DNA of 64,000 nucleotides from Streptomyces sp. NWU339 (GTDB lineage Bacteria > Actinomycetota > Actinomycetes > Streptomycetales > Streptomycetaceae): assembly GCF_003143855.1 (NCBI RefSeq), contig NZ_QFRK01000001.1:62938-126937 (forward strand), in the 5' to 3' direction. Below are positions 29,289 through 37,618 of the stretch, piece by piece (the first letter of the stretch is position 1; the number at the start of each line of letters is the position of its first letter). Below the pieces are notes generated by a model. The model was not told the DNA's origin and searched no databases. It was given only the letters and a program-made list of their open reading frames with translations. The translations under genes were made by a program, and so were the position numbers.

Positions 29289-29602
29289 AGTTCTGCCGGG
29301 CCCCGAACCCGCACGGGTCCGCAACCCGATAGATGGGGGGTCTCGCCGCTCGTGACATGTCGATCTTGCGTGACCTGGGTGTTCTTGGCTGTCTCACGGC
29401 CTTGTCACCCATGATCAGTCTCAAATCCGTGGCATTTCCTCGCGAGGGTGAGGTCGAGATCAGGCGGCTTGCCCGTGTCGGCCGAGTACACCACGCTGAG
29501 CCCCGAGCACGAGGACTACCGGCGAGCCCAGATCGCGCACCGATGAGTTTCCCGCGCCGCGCTGGTCCATACACCGGACACCCACGGACGGAAGGATGGG
29601 CC

Positions 29603-30169
29603 ATGCGGAAACTGACCTACGGTATGAACTTGACCCTGGACGGCTACATCGCCGCGGCCGGCGACGACATCGGCTGGAGCGGACCGCCGAGCCACGAGTT
29701 GTTCCAGTGGTGGCTCGACCACGAGCAGGCGAGTGGCCTGTCGCTGTATGGGCGCAAGCTATGGGAGACGATGAGCTCCTACTGGCCGACCGGCGACCAG
29801 CAGCCCGACGCCACCCCGGCGGAGATCGAGTTCGCGCGGAACTGGCGGGACACGCCGAAGGTGGTGTTCTCCTCGACGATCGACAAGGTCGACTGGAACA
29901 CCCGCCTGGTCACCGGCGACGCGATCGCCGAGATCACCCGGCTCAAGGCCGAGGACGGCGGCCCAATGAACATCGGCGGCGCAACGCTCGCCGGGGCGGC
30001 CATGCGCGCCGGGCTGATCGACGAGTACGCGATCGCCACCCATCCGGTCCTGGTGGGCGGCGGCACGCCGTTCTTCACCGCGCTGGACAGCTGGGTGAAC
30101 CTGAACCTGGTGGAGACGCGGACGTTTCCCGGCGGCGTGGTCCTGACCAGGTACGAGACGAGGCGCTGA
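29603..30169 (+). CDS. Dihydrofolate-reductase-like protein (RibD C-terminal family)
   Basis: 188-residue NADPH-binding reductase-fold protein: MRKLTYGMNLTLDGYIAA, LYGRKLWETMSSYWP, PKVVFSSTIDKVDWNT, and GGATLAGAAMRAGLIDEYAIATHPVLVGGGTPFF. ATG at 29603 follows GGAAGG. Family members are abundant in Streptomyces and mostly of unknown substrate. Intact, and placed between the IS5 relic and the far inverted repeat, so it may be a passenger of that element. Confidence 0.88.
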   Translation: MRKLTYGMNLTLDGYIAAAGDDIGWSGPPSHELFQWWLDHEQASGLSLYGRKLWETMSSYWPTGDQQPDATPAEIEFARNWRDTPKVVFSSTIDKVDWNTRLVTGDAIAEITRLKAEDGGPMNIGGATLAGAAMRAGLIDEYAIATHPVLVGGGTPFFTALDSWVNLNLVETRTFPGGVVLTRYETRR

Positions 30170-30684
30170 GCAACAGCCCCCACGCGCTAGGGACTGTCTC
30201 AAAGTGATCGCAGCTCCAGACAGGCCCTGGGTGCTCCCGGGAAGTACCTGATGTGTCGTCAGGTGAGTCGGCAACTGATCCGCATCAGTCCTCGCATATT
30301 GCGAGACGGCTGCCCGAGCAGAGGCTTGGTGGGTGGCGTCACAACGGCCTGGTTCTCGCGGAAGTGCAGGCAGGGAGCCTTCTCGTCAGAGTGAAGCGAT
30401 GTTCCTCACGATCTCCGAGTCAGGCGCGTGCCAGTTGTAGGGTGATACCGCCCTTGACCTGCAGAAAGCTGGCAGGGAGCCGTCTTTCAGGAGTCCAAAG
30501 TGCTGCGTGCTCTGTTCAAGTCCAAGAGCTAGCGTTTGGATGTTTCCGCAGGTCAGAGCCCTGATTGCCGTGTCCGGGTCAGCAAATGGTCAGCATGAGG
30601 CCGGACGGTGTCCGGGCTTGCTGACCTGTATCCGGGGCGGGGGCCCGCTGCGCCGCCCGGCGCGCTGCTCGGAAGGCTTGATGC
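30170..30684. other. 515-bp non-coding stretch with IS ends
   Basis: No gene recognised. It contains the right inverted repeat of the IS5-like unit (30205-30230) and, abutting it, an inverted GGGACTGTCT (30190-30199) that looks like the end of a related element. Nothing is recognisable from 30231 to 30684. Confidence 0.5.
30205..30230. repeat. Right 26-bp inverted repeat of IS5-like unit
   Basis: Inverted partner of 28288-28313; the outer 15 bp (30216-30230) are a perfect reverse complement. The two enclose 1.94 kb holding the transposase relic and the dihydrofolate-reductase-like gene. Confidence 0.75.
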
Positions 30685-31044
30685 GTGGCTCGACAACTCG
30701 CCCGTGGGATGGGGTCCTTCTTCAAGGAGTGCGGTTGTTCCAGGCCGGCCCGTTGCCCGCACCCGTACACGATTCGGTTCCGGGATGCTCTCGGCAAGCA
30801 GCGTGAAGAGGCCGGCTACGGCACGCAGGACGACGCGATCGAGGGCCTGACGCAGATCTACGGGGAGAAGAAGAAGACGGCGCCATTCGTTGCCGAGATC
30901 CGCCGGGAACTCGGTCGGCAGACGGTCGCGGAATACGCGAAGCAGTGGCGGCCCGGCAGCGCAGGATGACGGAGTACTCCACGGGCTGGCACGTGGACAG
31001 CTCCATCAACGTGCACATCCTCCCCGTCTCGGATCAAGGAAGCG
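30685..31044 (+). pseudogene. Tyrosine-recombinase integrase, N-terminal remnant
   Basis: MARQLARGMGSFFKECGCS, YTIRFRDALGKQREEAGYGTQDDAIEGLTQIYGEKK and VAEYAKQWRP match the arm-binding/core-binding N-terminus of actinobacterial phage-type integrases. At about 30955 the frame shifts to RQRRMTEYSTGWHVDSSINVHILPV, still integrase-like, then similarity ends; the catalytic domain is gone. Relic of an integrative element. Confidence 0.75.
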
Positions 31045-31207
31045 GGAGGGGCGATCGGTATCGCGGCGCGATGTCATGCCTTGTGTTAATCTCATGCGTT
31101 TGCGTGGTCGTCGCGGCGGGCGATTCTGCCTGTTCGGTTCCGCTTGTGCGTGGACTGTTCAATCCTGCCGGGCCTTCCTCGGTACGTTCCTCTGCGGAAG
31201 GCTGTTC

Positions 31208-32623
31208 ATGAAGCACCCCGATGACTCCGGCATCGCTCACGGCGGCCCCGCCCAGCCCGAGGCCACGACCCCGGCGCTGCCCCCGGCCGTCTTCTTCGCC
31301 GGTCTGGAACTGCCGGTGGAGGTGCTGCGGACACTGAGCGGACTCGGGGTGCGCGAACCCTTTCCGATCCAGGCCGCCACACTGCCCGATGCCCTGGAGG
31401 GGCGCGACGTCCTGGGGCGCGGGCGCACCGGATCGGGCAAGACGCTCGCCTTCGGCCTGCCGCTGCTGACACGTACGGCCGGGCGACGCGCCGAGCCGAA
31501 GCAGCCCCTCGCTCTTGTCCTTGTGCCCACCCGCGAGCTGGCCCAACAGGTCACCCAGGCGCTGGCGCCGTACGCCGAGGCACTGCGGCTGCGGATGGCC
31601 ACGGTCGTCGGCGGCATGTCGATCGGCCGGCAGGTCGCCGCGCTGCGCCAGGGAGCCGAGGTGGTCGTCGCCACCCCCGGACGCCTGCACGACCTGATCG
31701 AGCGCAACGCCTGCCGCCTGGGACGGGTAAGGATCACCGTGCTGGACGAGGCCGACCAGATGTGCGACTTGGGATTCCTGCCGCAGGTTGCCGACGTGCT
31801 CGACCAGGTGCACCCCGACGGTCAGCGGATGCTCTTCTCGGCCACTCTCGATCGCGACGTCGATCAGCTGGTCCGCCGCTACCTCCACGACCCCGTCGTC
31901 CACTCGGTCGACCCGTCCGCGGGCACGGTCGCGACGATGGAGCACCACGTTCTGGTCGTCCACGGCCCTGACCGCTACGCCGTCACCACGGAGATCGCCG
32001 CCCGCGACGGCCGCGTACTGCTGTTCCTCGACACCAAGCACGCCGTCGACCAGCTCACCCGGCATCTGCGGGCCAGCGGGGTGCACGCCGGGGCCCTGCA
32101 CAGCGGCAAGTCCCAGCCACAGCGCACACGGACCCTGGCGCAGTTCAAGAACGGCCAGATCACCGTTCTGGTGGCGACCAATGTCGCGGCCCGCGGCCTG
32201 CACGTCGACGACCTCGATCTCGTGGTCAACGTCGACCCGCCCACCGACCCCAAGGACTATGTGCACAGGGCGGGCCGCACCGCCCGCGCCGGTGAGTCCG
32301 GCAGCGTGGTCACGCTCGTGCTGGCGGGCCAGCGCCGCGAGACGAGCCGCATGATGGCCGAGGCCGGCATCGAGGCGACCGTCATCAAGGTGCGCTCGGG
32401 TGAGGCGGAGCTGAGCCGGATCACCGGCGCCAAGGCTCCCCCCGGCACCCCGCTCGACGGCGGGCCCGCCGTCCCCCGGCCCAAGAACACCAACGCTCCC
32501 TTCCGCGGCCTCGGCACCAGCAAGGACACCTCCCGCGGCGCCGGCGGCAAGTCCCGAAAGGCCGGCGAGGCCCGCAAGCTCGCCGAGGCCCGCAAGGCCG
32601 CCCTCGTGCGTCGCAACGGCTGA
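31208..32623 (+). CDS. DEAD-box RNA helicase
   Basis: 471-residue ATP-dependent RNA helicase, likely for RNA unwinding/ribosome assembly in the cold. Motifs: Q motif PFPIQAATLPDAL, I GRTGSGKT (72-79), Ia PTRELAQQ, II DEAD, III SAT, IV/V VATNVAARGLHVDDLD, VI HRAGRTARAG. The C-terminal tail is Lys/Arg/Gly rich, as expected for RNA contact. ATG at 31208 follows GGAAGG; an in-frame upstream extension through the integrase relic is ignored. The 163 bp upstream may be a structured 5' leader. Confidence 0.92.
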   Translation: MKHPDDSGIAHGGPAQPEATTPALPPAVFFAGLELPVEVLRTLSGLGVREPFPIQAATLPDALEGRDVLGRGRTGSGKTLAFGLPLLTRTAGRRAEPKQPLALVLVPTRELAQQVTQALAPYAEALRLRMATVVGGMSIGRQVAALRQGAEVVVATPGRLHDLIERNACRLGRVRITVLDEADQMCDLGFLPQVADVLDQVHPDGQRMLFSATLDRDVDQLVRRYLHDPVVHSVDPSAGTVATMEHHVLVVHGPDRYAVTTEIAARDGRVLLFLDTKHAVDQLTRHLRASGVHAGALHSGKSQPQRTRTLAQFKNGQITVLVATNVAARGLHVDDLDLVVNVDPPTDPKDYVHRAGRTARAGESGSVVTLVLAGQRRETSRMMAEAGIEATVIKVRSGEAELSRITGAKAPPGTPLDGGPAVPRPKNTNAPFRGLGTSKDTSRGAGGKSRKAGEARKLAEARKAALVRRNG

Positions 32624-32835
32624 GAGGCGTTGCCCTGGCGCGAATCTCCTGGCCACGGGATCGACAACCCGCGGCCAGGCCCGAAGCCCGTCCTGCGCCC
32701 CCCGCCTACGAAGCGAACGTCCTCGGCCGCGAGAGGGATACCCGCCGAAACGGAGCAGGATGATGGTGCTGGCGCCCCGCACTGCTCCCGGCATGACAAG
32801 CTGTGCTGGCCTACTCCCGAACCCAGGAGGTCACC

Positions 32836-33078
32836 ATGACCGCAGAGCCCGTACCTACGGAAGGTTCGGAGCCGGCTGCCCCCGAGACCTCTCCTCTGGC
32901 GCCGGACAGCGACGGCAACTACGACCTCAAGCGCAAGTTCCGCGAGGCTCTGGCGCGCAAGCGCGGTGCGCAGGCGGCCGCCGCCGATGGTGCCGCCAAC
33001 CCCGGTGCGTCGAAGGTGCGTGCGGCGCACGGCCCGGCTGCGAGCCAGCGGTCGTTCAGGCGTAAGAGCGGCGGCTGA
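32836..33078 (+). CDS. DUF5302-like small protein
   Basis: 80-residue acidic-then-basic protein: PLAPDSDGNYDLKRKFREALARKRGAQ, then a low-complexity Ala-rich section and QRSFRRKSGG at the end. ATG at 32836 follows CAGGAGG. The family is common and short in Streptomyces; function unknown, probably nucleic-acid associated from the basic tail. Confidence 0.8.
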   Translation: MTAEPVPTEGSEPAAPETSPLAPDSDGNYDLKRKFREALARKRGAQAAAADGAANPGASKVRAAHGPAASQRSFRRKSGG

Positions 33079-33461
33079 GTCGATCAGTCCCGCGATCCGG
33101 CCGCTCAACCAGCACTCTGAGCGCCACCCACTCGCGCGCCCCGTGCCGTGGCCCGCAACGTGTGCGTGCCCGTGTGCGCGTTGCGGGTGAGGCGCAGCCG
33201 GCGGTCTCGCCTGTGGGAAGGGCACAGCTGCGGTTGGCGCGGGTCGGTGGCGCCGCCGCACTGGAATTCCGGCCAGGACGTCCGACCGCCGACGTTGCAC
33301 GGTGGCCAGGGCGTACACGGTGGCCAGGACGTAGCTGACGGTGCTGGTGCCGAAAACCCCGTCCATGGCCTGCGACGTGCAGGTTCTCGTGAACCGCCGT
33401 TGGCCGCAGGACGGGTGTGTCAGGCTGACCAATCGTACTGCTGCGACTGCCCTGCCTCGCC
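33079..33461. other. 383-bp stretch without supported gene
   Basis: Only weak frames. On the minus strand VSYVLATVYALATVQRRR near 33290-33340 faintly recalls FtsX-type permeases, too short to call. Contains a short imperfect tandem repeat (ACGGTGGCCAGG) around 33300-33330. Confidence 0.35.
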
Positions 33462-34521
33462 GTGTCGAGCGTGTTCGCCTTCATCCGGCTGCTGCCGATG
33501 AGCGATGTCGACAAGGACATCGAGATACTGACGCTGCGCCACCAACTGGCAGTCCTGCAGCGGCAGATCGACAGGCCCCGGGTCACCCCGGCGGACCGTG
33601 CTCTCCTTGCCGCACTCCTCCACCGGTTGCCTCGCGCCCGGCTGCGGCAGCTCCACCTGATCGTCTTCCCTGCGACGATCCTCCGGCGGCACCGCGACCT
33701 CATGCGCCGTCGCCACGCCGATGTCTCCCGACGTAAGCGTCCCGGCAGACCGCCCACCCGTCGCTCTATCCAGGCTCTCGTCCTGCGCCTGGCCCGGGAG
33801 AACGGCGGGTGGGGCTACAGACGGATCCACGGCGAGCTCGCCGTGCCGGGCATCAAGGTCGCGCCCTCGACCCTGTGGGAGATTCTGCGCACGCATGGGA
33901 TCCAGCCCGCACCCGAGCGCGACCGCCAGACCTGGGCTGCCTTCCTGCGCGGCCAGGCCCACGCGATCCTGGCCTGAGACTTCTTCACCGCCACCACCCT
34001 GAGCGGCGCGACTGTGTACGTCTTCGCCGTCATCGAGCACGCCGACCGCCGCATCCGCATCCTTGGTGCGACGGCCCATCCCACCGCGGCCCGGGTCACC
34101 CGGGCCGTCCGGAATCTCGTGATGGATCTTCAGGACGCAGGGGCCACCGTCACGCGCCTGATCCGGGACCGCGACAGCAAGTACACCCGAGCATTCGACA
34201 CCGTCTTCGAGGCCGCGGGCTTCGAGATGGTCACCACCGGTCTCCGCGTTCCCCGCATGAACTCGATCATGGAACGCCGGGTGCAAACCTGTCGGCACGA
34301 GCTCCTCGACCGCACCTTGATCTGGAACCTGTCCCACTTGCTGCACGCACTCGGCGAGTTCGAGTCGTTCTACAACGAGCACAGGCCGCACCACGCCCTG
34401 CACAGCGCCGCTTCGGCCGGCCCCCGAGCCCCTCACCGACCCCACCCGGCTCGACCACCTCGACATCCGCCGACGAGACCGACTCGACGGCATCCTCCAC
34501 GAGTACTCACATGTCGCTTGA
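33462..34521 (+). pseudogene. Integrase-core (IS3/IS481-like) transposase with stop and frameshift
   Basis: Starts MSSVFAFIRLLPMSDVDKDIEILTLRHQLAVLQR; the HTH linker GGWGYRRIHGELAVPGIKVAPSTLWEILR is intact. An in-frame TGA (33975-33977) interrupts ILA-DFF, where relatives have a Cys (ILACDFF, first catalytic Asp). The frame reopens through AVIEHADRRIRILG, LIRDRDSKYTRAFD (second Asp) and shifts again near 34415, before the family C-terminus LDIRRRDRLDGILHEYSHVA. The Glu position reads MNSIMERRVQTCR. Inactive. Confidence 0.85.
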
Positions 34522-34563
34522 CCTGCGAGGACGTAATAATCGGCACTCGCAGCGGCGGCCCGG

Positions 34564-35337
34564 TCAGCTCGCGCGGTCGACGGACGACCTGAGCACCGGG
34601 ACGGTACGGATCGCCCGCAGATGCTGCCCGAGCGCACGGACCACCGTAGCGGCCAGGATGGCCTGGCCGCGGCTGTTCGGAACGAGGCCGTCGGTGCCCC
34701 ACACCTCCTCCCTTGGGGCCGGATGCCGGGCGGCCAGGTCCACGTGCAGCGCCCCGTGCCGCAGGGCGAGGGTCGCGCAGATGTCCGACTGCACCCGCTG
34801 ACGAGTCCGCAACACCTTCTCGCCGAGCAGCCGCGCGCCCGGCAACCGGGTCAGGTCGAAGGGCGTCACCAGCATCACGTCGTAGCCGTGTTCGCGTAGC
34901 GGCGCGACGATCCGGACCACCTCCGTCCCGAGCGCGTTCTGGTCGAACGCCGGATGCAGCACGTCGTGGCCGGCCAGCTGGACCACCGCGAGATCGCCGC
35001 CGAACGCGAGCGCCCGCGGCAACTGCCGGGAGCGGACCGCGGCGGCGCTCTGTTGCCGGCCGCCGAGCAGACTGAGGCAGGCGAGCCGGGGATCCACCAC
35101 TCGGAGGGCGTCCGCGACCCGGTCGTACCAGGGAGTGCGGTCGTAGCCCCGCACCCGTTCCACGCGCCGGGGCGCCCTGCCGTCTCCGAGCACCACGAGT
35201 CGGCGCCAGCGCAGCCCGTCCAGCAGCCGGGCCGCCTCACCCTCCCTCAGGCAACCGGGGTCGTTCGCCTCACTGCCGGCGGCTACGGATGGTTCTGGCA
35301 CAAGCTCTCTCCTGTTCACGGGACTACGGGTCCGCAT
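34564..35337 (-). CDS. SGNH/GDSL hydrolase-like protein with substituted nucleophile
   Basis: 257-residue protein with the actinobacterial SGNH layout: RLLDGLRWRRLVVLGDGRAP (block I), DLAVVQLAGHDVLHPAFDQ (block III, GND position reads GHD), HVDLAARHP (block V, Asp-x-x-His-like). The block I Ser of GDS is Gly here (GDG, codon GGC), so esterase activity should be lost. Start uncertain; the N-terminal 25 residues are not conserved-looking. C-terminus SSVDRAS is near the transposase relic boundary but seems native. Confidence 0.65.
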   Translation of the reverse strand: MRTRSPVNRRELVPEPSVAAGSEANDPGCLREGEAARLLDGLRWRRLVVLGDGRAPRRVERVRGYDRTPWYDRVADALRVVDPRLACLSLLGGRQQSAAAVRSRQLPRALAFGGDLAVVQLAGHDVLHPAFDQNALGTEVVRIVAPLREHGYDVMLVTPFDLTRLPGARLLGEKVLRTRQRVQSDICATLALRHGALHVDLAARHPAPREEVWGTDGLVPNSRGQAILAATVVRALGQHLRAIRTVPVLRSSVDRAS

Positions 35338-35381
35338 CCGCCCGACGCGGCAGCGGCCCTCTTTTCCGGGATGTACCGCGA

Positions 35382-35425
35382 TCTCAGGCCCGTCTCAGCG
35401 AAATGTCAGGGCGGACCGGCAGGAT
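35382..35425 (+). promoter_or_regulatory. SARP-type promoter of tRNA-like gene 1
   Basis: Three heptamers in exact 11-bp register: TCTCAGG (35382), TCTCAGC (35393), TGTCAGG (35404), then 9 bp and CAGGAT (35420-35425) as a -10-like hexamer. Direct repeats with 11-bp pitch ending about 8 bp before the -10 are the known arrangement for SARP activators. RNA 5' end lies 48 nt after the first base of CAGGAT. Confidence 0.7.
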
Positions 35426-35467
35426 CATCAGCACGGCGGGACGGTCCGAGACCCCCTCCCACCGTGA

Positions 35468-35554
35468 GGAGAGGTACCCGAAGCGGCCCAACGGGGTTCC
35501 GAGGCAACTCGGATCGGGTGAAAGCCTTCGCAGGTTCGAATCCTGCCCTCTCCG
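35468..35554 (+). ncRNA. tRNA-like RNA 1 (serine-type body, no anticodon loop)
   Basis: 87 nt folding as a type II tRNA without decoding arm. Acceptor GGAGAGG pairs fully with CCTCTCC; discriminator G; no encoded CCA directly after it (reads CACCAC). D arm CCC/GGG with A14 and G18G19; T arm GCAGG-TTCGAAT-CCTGC is canonical; variable arm GGGT-GAAA-GCCT is a 4-bp stem. Where the anticodon arm should be there is UCCGAG-GCAA-CUCGGA, a 6-bp stem with a GNRA tetraloop, so no anticodon exists. G1-C, G2-C, A3-U, G4-C and C11-G are the nucleotides seryl-tRNA synthetase reads, and that enzyme ignores the anticodon. Charging is inference. Confidence 0.75.
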
Positions 35555-35559
35555 CACCA

Positions 35560-35601
35560 CACGCCCCCGGGACTCCGGTGAGCCGGAAGTCCCGGGGCGT
35601 G
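35560..35601 (+). terminator. Strong hairpin after tRNA-like RNA 1
   Basis: Long GC-rich stem (arms 35560-35578 and 35583-35601, one bulged C, 4-base loop) five bases after the tRNA-like gene. Makes the RNA a separate short transcript; also sits at the 3' end of the leftward membrane-protein gene, so it may serve both. Confidence 0.75.
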
Positions 35602-35626
35602 CGCGGGAGAGGCGACCTTCCGGCGG

Positions 35627-36016
35627 TCAGGCCCTTCTGCGCCAGACCAGGACCGCCGCCACCGCGAGCGCCGCGAACGCCCCGATGTCGATGCGTGCGA
35701 CGCGCATCGTCGAGTCGTTGAGCCCGGGGGTGGAGTACGCGAGCAGCAGGAACGTCCCCATGCTGACCGCGCCGGCGCTGAGGGCGGGCACCCGGAGCGA
35801 CCTGAGGAAGGCCGCGCAGAGCAGGCCGATTCCGACGAGTCCCAGCAGCACCGCGCGGTGCCGCAGCAGCACCGTCAGGTCAGCGGAGCCGGAGCCGGCG
35901 ACCGACACCCCGTATGCCGTCGTGATCTGCGACGGTGCGAGCGCGACGAAACCCGGCAACAGGTTCACCGCACCGACGACGAAGAAGAGCGCGGTGATGA
36001 GTCGGTCGATCCACAT
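35627..36016 (-). CDS. Small four-helix membrane protein
   Basis: 129 residues, MWIDRLITALFFVVGAVNLLPGF then three further hydrophobic segments (VLLGLVGIGLLCAAFL; LSAGAVSMGTFLLLAY; IGAFAALAVAAVLVW), ending RRRA. Resembles the DUF4345-like membrane proteins annotated widely in Streptomyces. ATG at 36016. No evidence that it belongs to the biosynthetic cluster except position. Confidence 0.7.
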   Translation of the reverse strand: MWIDRLITALFFVVGAVNLLPGFVALAPSQITTAYGVSVAGSGSADLTVLLRHRAVLLGLVGIGLLCAAFLRSLRVPALSAGAVSMGTFLLLAYSTPGLNDSTMRVARIDIGAFAALAVAAVLVWRRRA

Positions 36017-36217
36017 GTCTTGATTCCGTTCGCGGAGGATTCGGTCGAGGACGTGGTGCGAGGGCTCGTGGCCGGGGTCTGTGGCGGACGCGCGGCGAAG
36101 GATCACGGCGAGGGCGCGCGGCGGGGACCACGGCGGTCTCACGGTGGGGAAAGGGGGCGGCCGGGGCGTGCCGCGGCGGCCGTCGGGCCACGGCTCGCCG
36201 CTGTCGTGCCTCCGCCC

Positions 36218-37618
36218 TCACGGCGTACGACGGGCCTCCCGGTCCAGTCTGTCCAGGTAGGCCCGCAGAAGACCCCTGACCGGGCGCGCGGCGAGCGGTG
36301 CGCGGGGCGCCCGATCGCGATGCCAGGGGTAGGCGCGGGGACCGCGGGCCGTCGTGGAGGGCTCCGCGATCGACTCCGCCACGTACGAACCGTGGGCCAC
36401 CGACATGGCCAGACCGTGACCGCAGCAGCCGCCGATGTACCAGAGATCCGGGTGCCCCCCCACGTTCCCGACCACGGGAAGGTCGTCCAGGGTCATGCCG
36501 ATCTGCCCCGACCAGCGGTGGCTGACCGGTACCTCGGCGAGGCGGGGGTGCAGCAACCGCAGCCGCTCCTCCAGCCAGTTCCAGGTGGCGGTGCGCAGCG
36601 CGGCGGCCCGGTCGGGGCTCAGCCCCGGCAGGTGGACGGCCCGGCCGCCGCCCAGCACCAGGCGCCCGTCCTCGGTGAGACGGAAGTACGGCGCCAGGGA
36701 CATGCTGTTCACGACGGCGGTTGCGGTGGCGCCGCCCAGCGCCTCGCGCGCCTCCGCGTCGAGCGGGCCGGTGGCGACGGCGTGCACCTGGAGGGGCAGG
36801 ACCGTGCCCACGGGAAGCCCGAGCCGTCCGGCCGCCGCGTTGACGGCCAGGACGGTCTTGCGCGCCCGGAGCGTACCGCTGGGGAAGAGCAGCTCGCTGA
36901 CGGCGGCGCCGCTGCCGGGACGCAGACCGCGCAGCGGGCTGTCGTCGTGGAAACGGACACCCTTCGCAGCGCAGGCGGCCACCAGCGTGCCGCTCAGCGC
37001 GGTGGGGTCGAGGGTGGCGGCGGAGCGGTAGAGCAAACCGGCGTGGTACGGCACGTCGACGCGCTCGCGGATGGCGGCGGCCGACAGGACGGGGACGTCC
37101 AGGCCCAAGGCCCGGTAGGTCTCCGCCTGCCGGGCGAGGGAGGCCAGACCGGCCGCGCTGCGGGTCGCCACGATCTGTTCCCCGGTCCGCAGTCCGCACG
37201 ATGTGCCCAACTCACCGGCGAGCGTGATCACCCGCTCCACGGCGGTGACGGAGGCCAGATGCATGCGCCGCGCCGTGGACGGGCCGAAACGGCGGGCGGC
37301 CCGGTCGATGGACGGGCCGACCCGGGGTCCGAGGAGCCCGGTGCCCCGGCCGCTGGCGCCGGCTGCGGGATGCCGGGCGTCCACGACCACGACGTCCAGC
37401 GAGGGATCGCGTTCCACCAGGTGGTACGCGGTGGACAGGCCGGCCAGACCGGCCCCGACCACCGCGACGTCGGCGGTGAGCTCACCGGAGATCCGCGCGG
37501 CGGGCGCGACGGTGGTGAACCTGCCGGGCGCACCGTCCGCGGAGGGCGCCCAGCAGGGCACCCCGCCGGCCGGGGACGTCTCCCCGTCCCCGAGCTCCTC
37601 CCTGACCGGGGCCCTCAT
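36218..37618 (-). CDS. FAD-dependent oxidoreductase (DAO/glycine oxidase-like)
   Basis: 466-residue flavoprotein of the D-amino-acid/glycine oxidase superfamily, oxidising C-N bonds of amines or amino acids. Dinucleotide-binding motif VAVVGAGLAGLSTAYHL near residue 52, ADP-ribose segment VVVVDARHPAAGASGR, and the C-terminal LWYIGGCCGHGLAMS. No signal peptide although the first ~40 residues are unstructured. ATG overlaps the flavin reductase stop (ATGA). In the cluster it may oxidise the amine/hydrazine intermediate; that is inference. Confidence 0.85.
   Translation of the reverse strand: MRAPVREELGDGETSPAGGVPCWAPSADGAPGRFTTVAPAARISGELTADVAVVGAGLAGLSTAYHLVERDPSLDVVVVDARHPAAGASGRGTGLLGPRVGPSIDRAARRFGPSTARRMHLASVTAVERVITLAGELGTSCGLRTGEQIVATRSAAGLASLARQAETYRALGLDVPVLSAAAIRERVDVPYHAGLLYRSAATLDPTALSGTLVAACAAKGVRFHDDSPLRGLRPGSGAAVSELLFPSGTLRARKTVLAVNAAAGRLGLPVGTVLPLQVHAVATGPLDAEAREALGGATATAVVNSMSLAPYFRLTEDGRLVLGGGRAVHLPGLSPDRAAALRTATWNWLEERLRLLHPRLAEVPVSHRWSGQIGMTLDDLPVVGNVGGHPDLWYIGGCCGHGLAMSVAHGSYVAESIAEPSTTARGPRAYPWHRDRAPRAPLAARPVRGLLRAYLDRLDREARRTP

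Noticed and set aside
30685..31044. Active integrative element or prophage
   Set aside because: Only the N-terminal part of the integrase remains, with a frameshift; no excisionase, replication or phage structural genes nearby, and no att repeats seen.
33975..33977. UGA as selenocysteine in the transposase
   Set aside because: The same gene has another frameshift, the residue is Cys in relatives without selenoproteins, and I see no convincing SECIS hairpin.
35468..35554. Ordinary tRNA-Ser or tRNA-Leu gene
   Set aside because: A CAA triplet is present but only inside a tetraloop closed by six pairs; no U33 and no seven-base loop. Copy 2 keeps the GNRA loop with a compensatory pair change, so a normal decoding tRNA is excluded.
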